This document shows, one piece after another, positions 47,592 to 55,555 of a DNA stretch of 64,000 nt. The stretch's first letter is position 1, and every line of letters begins with the position of its first letter. This stretch comes from a virus: positions 37,534 to 101,533 of the IMG/VR virus record IMGVR_UViG_3300005825_000057; one strand, given 5' to 3'. The position numbers and the translations under genes are program-made. The notes below the pieces were generated by a model. The model was given only the letters and a program-made list of their open reading frames with translations. It was not told the origin of the DNA and made no database searches.

Positions 47592-47968
47592 TGACTGCCG
47601 TAGCTACAGAACGAGAAATCGACGTAGCTTTGCTGCGATCAGGCAACAAGCCGAGTAACTTGTCGGCTAAGATTAAAATTCCTGACGGCTTGCAAATTCT
47701 GGACGATCCAGATGCACGACCACCTTTAGGGTTCGGTGCTTTCCGCATCATGACTCCAAAGGATGGTGATAAGCGAGTTGTCTGGGATAAAAGAGATTTT
47801 GCCCAGATCGTAGAAGCTAAATCTATGTTCGATGAATGCGTTGCTCAAGGGTTAGTTCCCTATCGAGTGGGCGTAAACGGACAAGCCAGTGCCGAAGTTA
47901 TGGCCGAATTCGATCCTCATGCGGAGGAAATTATTTTCCTTCCAATCGCTATGGTAGCGGGAGGCTAA
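47591..47968 (+). CDS. Unknown protein
   Basis: 125 aa; TAATG junction. FGAFRIMTPKDGDKRVVWDK..., not recognised. Confidence 0.6.
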   Translation: MTAVATEREIDVALLRSGNKPSNLSAKIKIPDGLQILDDPDARPPLGFGAFRIMTPKDGDKRVVWDKRDFAQIVEAKSMFDECVAQGLVPYRVGVNGQASAEVMAEFDPHAEEIIFLPIAMVAGG

Positions 47969-47969
47969 T

Positions 47970-48809
47970 ATGGTCATTTATGATGCTGGCACCAGTGCTA
48001 TTTCTTATGGCACAACCGCTTCTTCCTGTGCAACCGATACATGGGTTGATTATGGTTATGAAGATTGCACTACCACTGGAAGTATGGGTCGCATTTGGTG
48101 CCCAACTCCTGCGACTGTAAAAATTCGTCAAAAGTGGAAGTGTTCAAATACTTCTGCTACAACTGGTTGGATTAAATATTCAGACAATTCTATAACTGGT
48201 TGTGAGTGGGAAGTTGTTGAAGATGATTATGGCGTATGTTGGGAAGGCACAGGTGCCTCTAATTACGTCTTGAATGCTGTAAGATGGCATTCCAAGCCAC
48301 TCTCACCAGAAGAATTGGCTGCTCAAAAAGAGCGACAGTTTAAGTCTAATTTCAAAAAGATTATCGACAGTCGTTGTGCCCCAAATATCATCATCAAACA
48401 AAATGATCGACGCAAGGCGTTACCTATGCCTGCTGATGTTAGGGAACAACGAGCCAGAGAAACCTTGAAGCGTGTTGTGGGTGAAAGAAAGTTCCAGAAC
48501 TTCTTGAAAGCTGGTTTTCTTTCGGTGAAGGCAAAATCGGGATTGGTTTACCAAATCTTCCCCGGACATGGTATAACATGCGTATTCAATCAAGGGCAAT
48601 TGGTTGATAGATTGTGTGTTGTTTTGCAGGGCGGCTTCCCACCAACTGATTCGCTCATTATGCGGTATCTCATGATACTAAATAACGAAAATCAGTTCCG
48701 CAGCTACGCCATTAAGCACACCCCGACCGTTCAGGTCTATCAAGAGGGCGCAGTCGATACGAGGTCGCTGGCGGAAATTTTCAAGGAATTGAAATCCAAG
48801 GTCGCCTAA
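47970..48809 (+). CDS. Unknown protein
   Basis: 279 aa. Cys/Gly/Thr-rich first 90 residues (CTTTGSMGRIWCPTPATVK), then RERKF-type helical domain. Looks like an appendage-type protein. Last of the unit; terminator follows. Confidence 0.6.
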   Translation: MVIYDAGTSAISYGTTASSCATDTWVDYGYEDCTTTGSMGRIWCPTPATVKIRQKWKCSNTSATTGWIKYSDNSITGCEWEVVEDDYGVCWEGTGASNYVLNAVRWHSKPLSPEELAAQKERQFKSNFKKIIDSRCAPNIIIKQNDRRKALPMPADVREQRARETLKRVVGERKFQNFLKAGFLSVKAKSGLVYQIFPGHGITCVFNQGQLVDRLCVVLQGGFPPTDSLIMRYLMILNNENQFRSYAIKHTPTVQVYQEGAVDTRSLAEIFKELKSKVA

Positions 48810-48825
48810 GAGACAACCACACTAG

Positions 48826-48861
48826 AGAACAGCTAGGAGAAATCTTAGCTGTTCTTTTTTT
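48826..48861 (+). terminator. Intrinsic terminator
   Basis: AGAACAGCTA / TAGCTGTTCT then T6, overlapping the 3' end of the convergent minus gene. Confidence 0.88.
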
Positions 48862-49021
48862 CTTTAAGCCATTCTTCAAAGGCTTTGTCTGTGTGTTTTG
48901 TTAGATATGCGTCTATTGCCCCGGCATTGAATACCTTGACTCGCTCAATTAAGTCCTGTACTTCTTCTACAGTAAACTTTATTTCTTTCTTCCAAAACCA
49001 ATCAAATAGTTTTTTGTTCAT
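48845..49021 (-). CDS. Tiny helical protein
   Basis: 58 aa, AGAGGGGAACA ribosome site, start overlapping the previous stop (ATGA). FTVEEVQDLIERVKVFNAGAI is helical. Last gene of the SNF2 operon. Confidence 0.65.
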   Translation of the reverse strand: MNKKLFDWFWKKEIKFTVEEVQDLIERVKVFNAGAIDAYLTKHTDKAFEEWLKEKKNS

Positions 49022-49302
49022 TGTTCCCCTCTATGATATTTATGTGGAGTATTTCTTTCTTCGCCTGACATAACATTGCCAATCATATTAGCAGCATCAT
49101 CTAACAACTTTGTTGCTTGCAATATTTGTGTATGATGTTCTTTCCATCGTTCATCTAAATTGAATGTAGTTCTTATATTAGATGCCAACTGTCGGATTTG
49201 CACTTCGGCACCACTAATTGTGTGTGGCTGTAAGGCTGGGCCATCTATCGAAGGAGTGTAACTATACCCTTCTTCAATTCGCCACTGTTTGAATTTTTTC
49301 AT
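49018..49302 (-). CDS. Small protein with capsid-targeting-like N-terminus
   Basis: 94 aa starting MKKFKQWRIEEGYSY: F-x-x-W then I-E-E. ATGA overlaps on both sides. Confidence 0.7.
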   Translation of the reverse strand: MKKFKQWRIEEGYSYTPSIDGPALQPHTISGAEVQIRQLASNIRTTFNLDERWKEHHTQILQATKLLDDAANMIGNVMSGEERNTPHKYHRGEQ

Positions 49303-52235
49303 AAGGATACTCCGTATAGCCAGAGTTCTCGCAACTCTTCTAGGTTATTTATGTAACTTCTAAATGATTCGCCCAAAGCCCCGCCCGCACCGGGTAATTC
49401 GTCATTTACAATATCAACCATTTCATGGTCAATTTGTTTCATCTGTCTTTGAGCCATCACCAACTTCTCCAACGCATCGGCGTTGTGTTCCGAATCATGA
49501 TATTCTTTTCTGTATTCTTGAATAATCGCCGCTAGTTTTCTCTTTTTCTGAACTAGCATAAATAGCTTTTTATCAATACCTTCACCGACCATATATTCAA
49601 TATTTACTGGATGGTTTGTGTTAATTCTGTAAATACGACCTTCACTTTGCTCAGCCGCTTCTGGTGTCCAATCAAAATCGTTGATGACCATGTTCTGAGC
49701 GGCATTGGGGAAGTCAATGCCCGTGCCACCCATACGCATCGACATAACTAAAACTTTTGCGTTCGGATCAGTAGTGAACCTAGATTTTACGGCTGCTCGA
49801 TCTGACTTCTTTGTTTCGGCAAGATATGTCAACGTATAAAAGCTGGGGTTTATTTGCTTTAAGCCTTGGTTGATTTTTTCAACCAATTGCTTTCCAGCTT
49901 CTACAAAGTTTGTGAAAACTACAACTTTACTTGCCGCAGGGTCTTTGTCTAAATTATTTGATACAATTCCCAATACTTTGGCTGTTGTTTGACCCGTCTT
50001 TAAATGAGCAACTGTCTCTCTCGCAGCAATTAACTTAGAGATAGGAAGGCTAGGGTCTTTATATTGATTTACCTTAGCAGTATAATGTTGTTGAAAACTT
50101 GATTGATCTATAGGAGTAGTCTTATCTCCTACTGTGATGTTTGGCATTTCTCGAACATCTTTTTTCGCCCTACGAACATAAACACCCGAAAGATTAAGCC
50201 ATCTGTTTAATCTTTCAGCCGATTTAATTTGCTCATCGTCATTGTCGTCTTGTTCGTAAGCTCCCTTATATCCAGTAGCTTTATAACCAGCGAAATCCTT
50301 TTTAAATTTACCTTCACTTACTTTGCCTAAATGATGGCCTGTCATTACAAGTTGATTTCTAACGTCCATTGGCTTGTTTGCAGAAACTGTAGCTGACGCT
50401 CCCCAGCGAGTTGGAATATTTTCAACAACTTTTGCTAGATTTTGAGATCGTTTTGATTTGCTGTGTTTTACTTTATGTAATTCGTCAAGTATTACGACTC
50501 CAAAATTTGCTCCCGCAAGAGCGGCTACATATTCATCAACTTTTTTGCCGCTTGAAAAATTATCGTAATAAACAACTGTCCATTTTTTAGGTGTTAATGG
50601 ATTTGTCGTGATATTGTCTTTCTCGGCATCGCCCATTACATTGATGATTTCATTAACCCATTGATTTTGAGTTGCCTTTAAAGTAACAATCAATGTTGGC
50701 TGTGGTTTACTCTGCATTCTTAAAGCCGCTGCACTAATTAACTGCACGGTTTTGCCAAGACCAGTCTCATCACCCAAAATGGCGTGGTCACGTCCATAAA
50801 GAAAAGCTACACCCTTCTTTTGTTCGTCATATAAATCAAATTTGCTCTCTGGTAGTTTCTCTTCGATCTTGTCTAAAAACTCTCGGTTGTCGTCATGCTG
50901 ACCTTCCCAATCTGTTTTTTCAAGTCTTCCGCTGTCTACTTTGGCTTTTACAATAGCTCGCAAGCCATCTACGTTGTATCCAAACTTTTTGAGTAATCGA
51001 CCAAATGTAATATATTGTTTGTAATTTCCGCCAACTGAATAAGCATATTCGTCGCCTATCCATCTATATTCTGGAAAGGTGTATTGAATGCTTTCTTTAA
51101 GAAATTCCTTCTTTCCAGCATCTAAGGCACGATAATTTACTTTGACCTTCATTTTTTCTGCTGGCTGATCTTCAAAACTTACTAAATCAGAATTGTTTGT
51201 TTGTTGTTGGGGTTGTTGCGGTTCTGCCGGGCCATCACCAAAGTGTTTTTTAGAAAACTCATCAAGTGGTGCAGTGTCTATTCCTGATTTGGCTATTTCG
51301 TCTTTGACATTATCGAACATGCTTCGATCTGCAATGTTAATCAAAAACCTAGATGGGGCAGAAGCGTAAGCAATGCCTCTAGGAGATAACCCGGCTCGTT
51401 TAAGAGCGTCAAATGTAGCCCTGCTGCGATCAAATGGAACAGCAAAACGAATGGCGAGCTTTTTGCCATAAGATGTGTTTTCAATTCCAATGATCTCAAT
51501 TTCTTCGTTTTTCTGTTCTGGTTGTGGCTGTGGTTGTTGACCGGCTGCTGTAGGAGCATTCCCTGTAGGAGCGGCCTGATCGGGTGCCTGACCACCAGAT
51601 TCATAAGTGATTTCAAATCCTTTAGATTTTAAGAATTCAATTATTTGAGGAAGAATTCCTCGATGTACTCGGTATGAATGCAAACTGCTTTTATCGGCTG
51701 AAAACTTTTTAAATCTAGGAAAACCTAATTTGTTATAGTTGTCATATTCTTTTTCAGCACCTTCTGCTTCAAATGTGGCATCAATGATTCTGTTAATCAT
51801 GATTGTCATTGAACGATCTAAACCATGAGGAATATAAACCTTGGTTTTTCCATATTCAGGAGGCGTCCTGTCGAAAATAACAACTTTGTCTTGGTCGTGA
51901 CTTGCTTTTGCTATCTTTGAAAAATCTTGTCTTACAAGTTGGCTAATTTGTTCGTAATTGTTTATTTGAGTATTTTTATAATGAGACAAAATTCTCAACA
52001 TACTCATGGCAACTTGAGCGGGCACAGATTCCCCACTGAGATGTCCTGATGCGGACATTCTTTGATAGGCTTCCCAATCTTGCTTGTTAAAACCGTAATC
52101 GTTATATTCTCTGGGTGCGCCTCTTGAAGCCATATCCTGAAAAGCTCTCTGAAGTGCCTGAATACCCGGTCCAGATACTTCAGCTTCTGTAGCTTCCCAT
52201 AGGTTTATTAGCTTCCATGTTTGAAAATCTATCAT
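49299..52235 (-). CDS. SNF2-family helicase, likely head-packaged
   Basis: 978 aa. N-terminus MIDFQTWKLINLWEATEAE carries the capsid-targeting-like motif. An N-terminal region of about 470 residues is unassigned. ATPase: motif I GDETGLGKTVQL, motif II LDELHKVKHS, motif V-VI MGGTGIDF and QSEGRIYRI at about residues 495-860. Remodels protein-DNA complexes. Could enter the cell with DNA to clear host proteins. Operon with three small genes. Confidence 0.85.
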   Translation of the reverse strand: MIDFQTWKLINLWEATEAEVSGPGIQALQRAFQDMASRGAPREYNDYGFNKQDWEAYQRMSASGHLSGESVPAQVAMSMLRILSHYKNTQINNYEQISQLVRQDFSKIAKASHDQDKVVIFDRTPPEYGKTKVYIPHGLDRSMTIMINRIIDATFEAEGAEKEYDNYNKLGFPRFKKFSADKSSLHSYRVHRGILPQIIEFLKSKGFEITYESGGQAPDQAAPTGNAPTAAGQQPQPQPEQKNEEIEIIGIENTSYGKKLAIRFAVPFDRSRATFDALKRAGLSPRGIAYASAPSRFLINIADRSMFDNVKDEIAKSGIDTAPLDEFSKKHFGDGPAEPQQPQQQTNNSDLVSFEDQPAEKMKVKVNYRALDAGKKEFLKESIQYTFPEYRWIGDEYAYSVGGNYKQYITFGRLLKKFGYNVDGLRAIVKAKVDSGRLEKTDWEGQHDDNREFLDKIEEKLPESKFDLYDEQKKGVAFLYGRDHAILGDETGLGKTVQLISAAALRMQSKPQPTLIVTLKATQNQWVNEIINVMGDAEKDNITTNPLTPKKWTVVYYDNFSSGKKVDEYVAALAGANFGVVILDELHKVKHSKSKRSQNLAKVVENIPTRWGASATVSANKPMDVRNQLVMTGHHLGKVSEGKFKKDFAGYKATGYKGAYEQDDNDDEQIKSAERLNRWLNLSGVYVRRAKKDVREMPNITVGDKTTPIDQSSFQQHYTAKVNQYKDPSLPISKLIAARETVAHLKTGQTTAKVLGIVSNNLDKDPAASKVVVFTNFVEAGKQLVEKINQGLKQINPSFYTLTYLAETKKSDRAAVKSRFTTDPNAKVLVMSMRMGGTGIDFPNAAQNMVINDFDWTPEAAEQSEGRIYRINTNHPVNIEYMVGEGIDKKLFMLVQKKRKLAAIIQEYRKEYHDSEHNADALEKLVMAQRQMKQIDHEMVDIVNDELPGAGGALGESFRSYINNLEELRELWLYGVSL

Positions 52236-52639
52236 TTTGACCTTTTTGCCCTTGATATTAACTGCCTAATGTTTTTGATATTTTCTTTTTTGATTAAATC
52301 CCCATTATTTAGCCATTCAACCGAATATCCGTTATCAGGTAGTTTTTTTGCCCAAATGATTACTTGTTGGTTGTATCTCTCTCCCAATTTAATCATGTCT
52401 AATTTCGATATATTAGGTATTAAGAAAGACTTCTCTTTTCTATCTTCAAATTGCCCAATAAAAGGCCACGGGTCATAATTTTGCGACCTTAAATCTCCGA
52501 AAAGTTTGTTGCTTCGCTCTTCGTTTGTTTCATCTTCTTTACATGAATCAATTTGGGTGTGGGCCGTAATAATTCCCACTGACTCCCCCTCAAAGCGGAA
52601 AACTTTATTTTCGATCAACCAATTCAGAAAACTTTCCAT
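52232..52639 (-). CDS. Protein with capsid-targeting-like N-terminus, DUF3293-like body
   Basis: 135 aa starting MESFLNWLIENKVFRF: F-x-x-W-L-x-E. Body IITAHTQID ... EKSFLIPNI resembles DUF3293-type proteins (function unknown). First gene of the SNF2 operon. Confidence 0.6.
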   Translation of the reverse strand: MESFLNWLIENKVFRFEGESVGIITAHTQIDSCKEDETNEERSNKLFGDLRSQNYDPWPFIGQFEDRKEKSFLIPNISKLDMIKLGERYNQQVIIWAKKLPDNGYSVEWLNNGDLIKKENIKNIRQLISRAKRSK

Positions 52640-52686
52640 GCTTTATTTAGGCTGGACAGGCTGAAAGAATTTGTTACTATTAAGGC

Positions 52687-53064
52687 ATGAGCGACATTTT
52701 AATGGGTTACAAAGGTACTTCTTACATGGACACAGGGTATTTCTTCGCACCCTATGTGCCGTTGACGCAAACACCAGTAGTCCTTGACCCTAGCGTATTT
52801 CAAAATAAAAAAGGCATTCTGACCCGATATGGAAAGAAATTGCTCTCGCAAGGAAAGCAACATTATGGGACAATGAGTGTTGGCCACGATGACTCTGGTT
52901 GGGGCATCAAGAAGAAAAAGAAAGTTCAATGGAACAACATTGATGAGCCAATGCAATCTACACGCAATTCGGGAATTGAAGAAATCAAAATCCAATGGAA
53001 CGACATTGATGAGCAATCTACACGCAATTCGGGAATTGATGAAATCTCTGACGAATCCGTGTAA
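52687..53064 (+). CDS. Short protein resembling C-terminus of T4-like major capsid protein, plus repeats
   Basis: 125 aa. Residues 4-60 (LMGYKGTSYMDTGYFFAPYV, PLTQTPVVLDP, ILTRYGKKLL) match the C-terminal region of T4-like capsid proteins (GYKG.S..DAG.FYAPYVPL ... TRYG). Then a tandem repeat of QWN(N/D)IDE...STRNSGI. No other capsid region is encoded. Pairs with the fragment at 19355. Confidence 0.65.
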   Translation: MSDILMGYKGTSYMDTGYFFAPYVPLTQTPVVLDPSVFQNKKGILTRYGKKLLSQGKQHYGTMSVGHDDSGWGIKKKKKVQWNNIDEPMQSTRNSGIEEIKIQWNDIDEQSTRNSGIDEISDESV

Positions 53065-53071
53065 TGAAATT

Positions 53072-53215
53072 GTGATCGACTATGGCAATGTTAATATATG
53101 CCAATTGGGAGATTTGAAATTTCGTGTTGACAATTGGCGTAAAAAGTATAAAAAGAAAAAGGTTTGGCGTTCTATTGAAGAAGAATGGCACCCTACTGCC
53201 GAAGTGGTGGAATAG
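53072..53215 (+). CDS. Tiny protein, stop inside tRNA-Leu
   Basis: 47 aa from GTG 53072, weak ribosome site. VDNWRKKYKKKKVWRSIEEE is basic. TAG at 53213-53215 lies within tRNA-Leu. Confidence 0.45.
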   Translation: MIDYGNVNICQLGDLKFRVDNWRKKYKKKKVWRSIEEEWHPTAEVVE

Positions 53216-53283
53216 GCAGACACAACGGACTTAAAATCCGTTGCTCCGTAAGGGGCGTGCGGGTTCAAGTCCCGCCTTCGGCA
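53198..53283 (+). tRNA. tRNA-Leu (TAA)
   Basis: Acceptor GCCGAAG/CTTCGGC, anticodon arm ACGGA-CTTAAAA-TCCGT, variable arm, T-loop TTCAAGT. A then CT. Lies alone, 27 kb from the array. Confidence 0.93.
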
Positions 53284-53299
53284 CTATCCAGAGAGTAAT

Positions 53300-53815
53300 A
53301 TGAGACAACCAACTAGAATGGAATGGGCTTCTCCGCTGCTTCATGCAGCGATGAATCTACACCTATCAGAAGATAAAGAAGATAAGGAAGATAGTGAGTT
53401 TTGGTCTAAAGAAGGCTTGCTCACCGAAGATCAAATAGATGAATTATGGGAAAATGGAAATGCCACATATTGGAAATGGATAGATTCTGAAGCTCCACAA
53501 ATTTGTAGAGATTTTTATGCTCAGGTGGGAAGTTTACATGACGCAATTTATGATGTTCTCGTAAAAGGCGAAACATCTTTTGAAGTTACTTTACAAGTTA
53601 AAAAAGAAGACCACTCTACATTTGAAATAAATTTCAATTGTGATAAATTGTGGAGTGGACAAACAGCCCCTGATTTTTTCTGTTCGGATGGTCATATTCT
53701 GCTATATGATGAATTTCATATAACAGAAAACAAATTGTCTTACCACTTTACTAGCAATAATGGTAAAGAATGGGCTTTTTACGGTGTTCAAAACATGAAA
53801 TGGAGTCAAAAATGA
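53300..53815 (+). CDS. Unknown protein
   Basis: 171 aa. Acidic helical N-terminus, then a beta domain (ETSFEVTLQVKKEDHSTFEI). Not recognised. Confidence 0.65.
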   Translation: MRQPTRMEWASPLLHAAMNLHLSEDKEDKEDSEFWSKEGLLTEDQIDELWENGNATYWKWIDSEAPQICRDFYAQVGSLHDAIYDVLVKGETSFEVTLQVKKEDHSTFEINFNCDKLWSGQTAPDFFCSDGHILLYDEFHITENKLSYHFTSNNGKEWAFYGVQNMKWSQK

Positions 53816-54078
53816 GTAGCGAAAGAATTACAAAAGAAGTTCGAGTCAATCGAGATGATGACCCCGGCATCGTAGCCGAGAAATTTGCAGAAATCCTTAA
53901 TGAATTTGGCATTCAATGTGTGAATACCAACCCAGATTCTGAGGATACTTGCGTCTATAAAATTGAAGTAGACGTGGAGGTTATGGAATTCGATCCTGAT
54001 GAACATCATCACCATGAGGGTTGCACTCACGAACACCATGAGGGTTGCACTCATGGAGAGAGTGGCGGCGGCTCATAA
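53812..54078 (+). CDS. Protein with metal-binding His/Cys tail
   Basis: 88 aa from ATG 53812. The tail HHHHEGCTHEHHEGCTHG is a natural His/Cys metal site with a repeated HEGCTH unit. N-terminus VNRDDDPGIVAEKFAEIL is helical. ATGA-coupled to the gene before. Confidence 0.6.
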   Translation: MSSERITKEVRVNRDDDPGIVAEKFAEILNEFGIQCVNTNPDSEDTCVYKIEVDVEVMEFDPDEHHHHEGCTHEHHEGCTHGESGGGS

Positions 54079-54082
54079 CGAT

Positions 54083-54322
54083 ATGAAAAACACCGAAGTC
54101 CCAGCCAAAGGCATCCGAGGATTTTTCCTTTATTCTCCTGTCACGAAAGAACATTTTTTTCGTGTATATGATTTGCTCGATAAAAGCAAGTTCACGGACT
54201 TTAAGGTGACTGCTGAAGAGATTGAAGTCGAACTAATAAGCGACTTCAATTCTTTTTATATTGATCCTGAAAATCCCGAAAAGAATAAGTTGGATTTTTC
54301 CAGTAGAGTGCTTGGCAAATAA
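54083..54322 (+). CDS. Small unknown protein
   Basis: 79 aa from ATG 54083; ATG 54053 would add 10 residues. IRGFFLYSPVTKEHFFRVYD..., not recognised. Confidence 0.55.
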   Translation: MKNTEVPAKGIRGFFLYSPVTKEHFFRVYDLLDKSKFTDFKVTAEEIEVELISDFNSFYIDPENPEKNKLDFSSRVLGK

Positions 54323-54331
54323 GGTAATACA

Positions 54332-54907
54332 ATGATTTACGTCTCGATTGACATTGAAACTACTGGCCTCAATTCACAAATCCATGATATTGTTGAATTT
54401 GGAGCCGTAATTGACAATTTGGCTGATCCTCAACCAATTGATAAATTGCCTACTTTCCATGCTTTCTTTAAGAAAGACAACTATTTTGGCAATGCTTATT
54501 GTATGAGTTTGCATAAGCGAGTTTGGGATGCCATTCTTGCTAAAGAAGGAAATATCATTGAAATTGAAGACCTGATGTATGGGTTTTCTAATTTCTTGTC
54601 TAAAAATGGTGTTCCTTATAACGAAGAAAAGCAAAGATATGATGTCAATGTGGCCGGAAAGAACTTTGCTGCTTTTGACTGGCAATTTCTAAAAGCCAAA
54701 ATACCAGCCGAAAAATGGGGCGAAGTTTATTTTCGTCATCGGTGCATTGATCCGGCTATTTTGTATTTTGATCCAAAAGTCGATACAGCACTTCCGGGTC
54801 AAGAACTTTGTCTGGAACGGGCCGGAATGAAGGAAGAAGTAACTCATGACGCTGTAGGGGATGCCTTACAAGTCGTCAAATTGATTAGAAAACACTTTCA
54901 AAAATAA
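54332..54907 (+). CDS. DnaQ-like 3'-5' exonuclease
   Basis: 191 aa. DIETTGL (Exo I), FAAFDWQFLK (Exo II), HDAVGDALQVVKL (Exo III) of the DEDD class. Candidate proofreading or RNA/DNA trimming nuclease; could serve the polymerase that lacks a clear exonuclease, or trim tRNA 3' ends. Confidence 0.85.
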   Translation: MIYVSIDIETTGLNSQIHDIVEFGAVIDNLADPQPIDKLPTFHAFFKKDNYFGNAYCMSLHKRVWDAILAKEGNIIEIEDLMYGFSNFLSKNGVPYNEEKQRYDVNVAGKNFAAFDWQFLKAKIPAEKWGEVYFRHRCIDPAILYFDPKVDTALPGQELCLERAGMKEEVTHDAVGDALQVVKLIRKHFQK

Positions 54908-54911
54908 CAAC

Positions 54912-54952
54912 ATCACCCTCTAAATAACATATCAGTTTATTTAGAGGGTGAT
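54912..54952 (+). promoter_or_regulatory. Strong hairpin over the ribosome site
   Basis: ATCACCCTCTAAATAA (54912-54927) pairs over 16 bp with TTATTTAGAGGGTGAT (54937-54952); TTTTA follows. Could end transcription of the exonuclease gene or hide the GAGGGTGA site of ATG 54956. Confidence 0.7.
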
Positions 54953-54955
54953 TTT

Positions 54956-55381
54956 ATGGCCGGATTTAGCGATTATGTCGAAGGACAACTAATAACTCAT
55001 ATTTTCAGAACAGGGTCTTTTACCAAGCCAACCACTTTGGCAATTGCTTTGGTAACTAGCGCTGCGACTGATAGTGACGATGGTTCAACTATTTCTGAAG
55101 TAGCTAATTCAAATAATTACGCACGTCAAACTTTAAATCCATTAGATGCCAATTGGTCTGCACCCTCAGTTGGTGATGGCAATACTCACAATCTTAGTGC
55201 CATTACTTTTCCCCAAGCCAGCGGCAGTTGGGGAACTATTGTTGGAGTAGTTATTTTAGATAATGCCACATATGGTGCGGGCAACATTTTGTTTCATGGC
55301 ACTTTAACCGACAATAAAACCATTAACAATGGCGATACATTTACATTTGCTATATCTGATTTAAATATTGTTCTTGCTTAA
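54956..55381 (+). CDS. Virion structural protein, tail-fibre-like
   Basis: 141 aa. MAGFSDYVEGQLITHIFRTGSFTKPTTLAIALVTSA... follows a pattern common in phage tail-tip/receptor-binding module proteins (MAGFSDYLE..LL.H.F....Y..P.TLYVAL). Beta-rich. Confidence 0.65.
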   Translation: MAGFSDYVEGQLITHIFRTGSFTKPTTLAIALVTSAATDSDDGSTISEVANSNNYARQTLNPLDANWSAPSVGDGNTHNLSAITFPQASGSWGTIVGVVILDNATYGAGNILFHGTLTDNKTINNGDTFTFAISDLNIVLA

Positions 55382-55552
55382 AGTTGATGTAATGTTGTGA
55401 AGTTCCCATTCTCCATGTCTAAGCTCAAAAGAAAGCATTAACATTGGGATATTTGTTGGTGAATTATACACCAATACCAGATACTCATCATATCTTTTAA
55501 TTTCGGCTACCATGCCGAGATGAGAATTCCATTTCTCAATAAGTTTTTCCAT
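55361..55552 (-). CDS. Small unknown protein
   Basis: 63 aa (MEKLIEKWNSHLGMVAEIKR...), convergent with the virion gene and overlapping it by 21 bp. Not recognised. Confidence 0.6.
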   Translation of the reverse strand: MEKLIEKWNSHLGMVAEIKRYDEYLVLVYNSPTNIPMLMLSFELRHGEWELHNITSTLSKNNI

Positions 55553-55555
55553 AGT

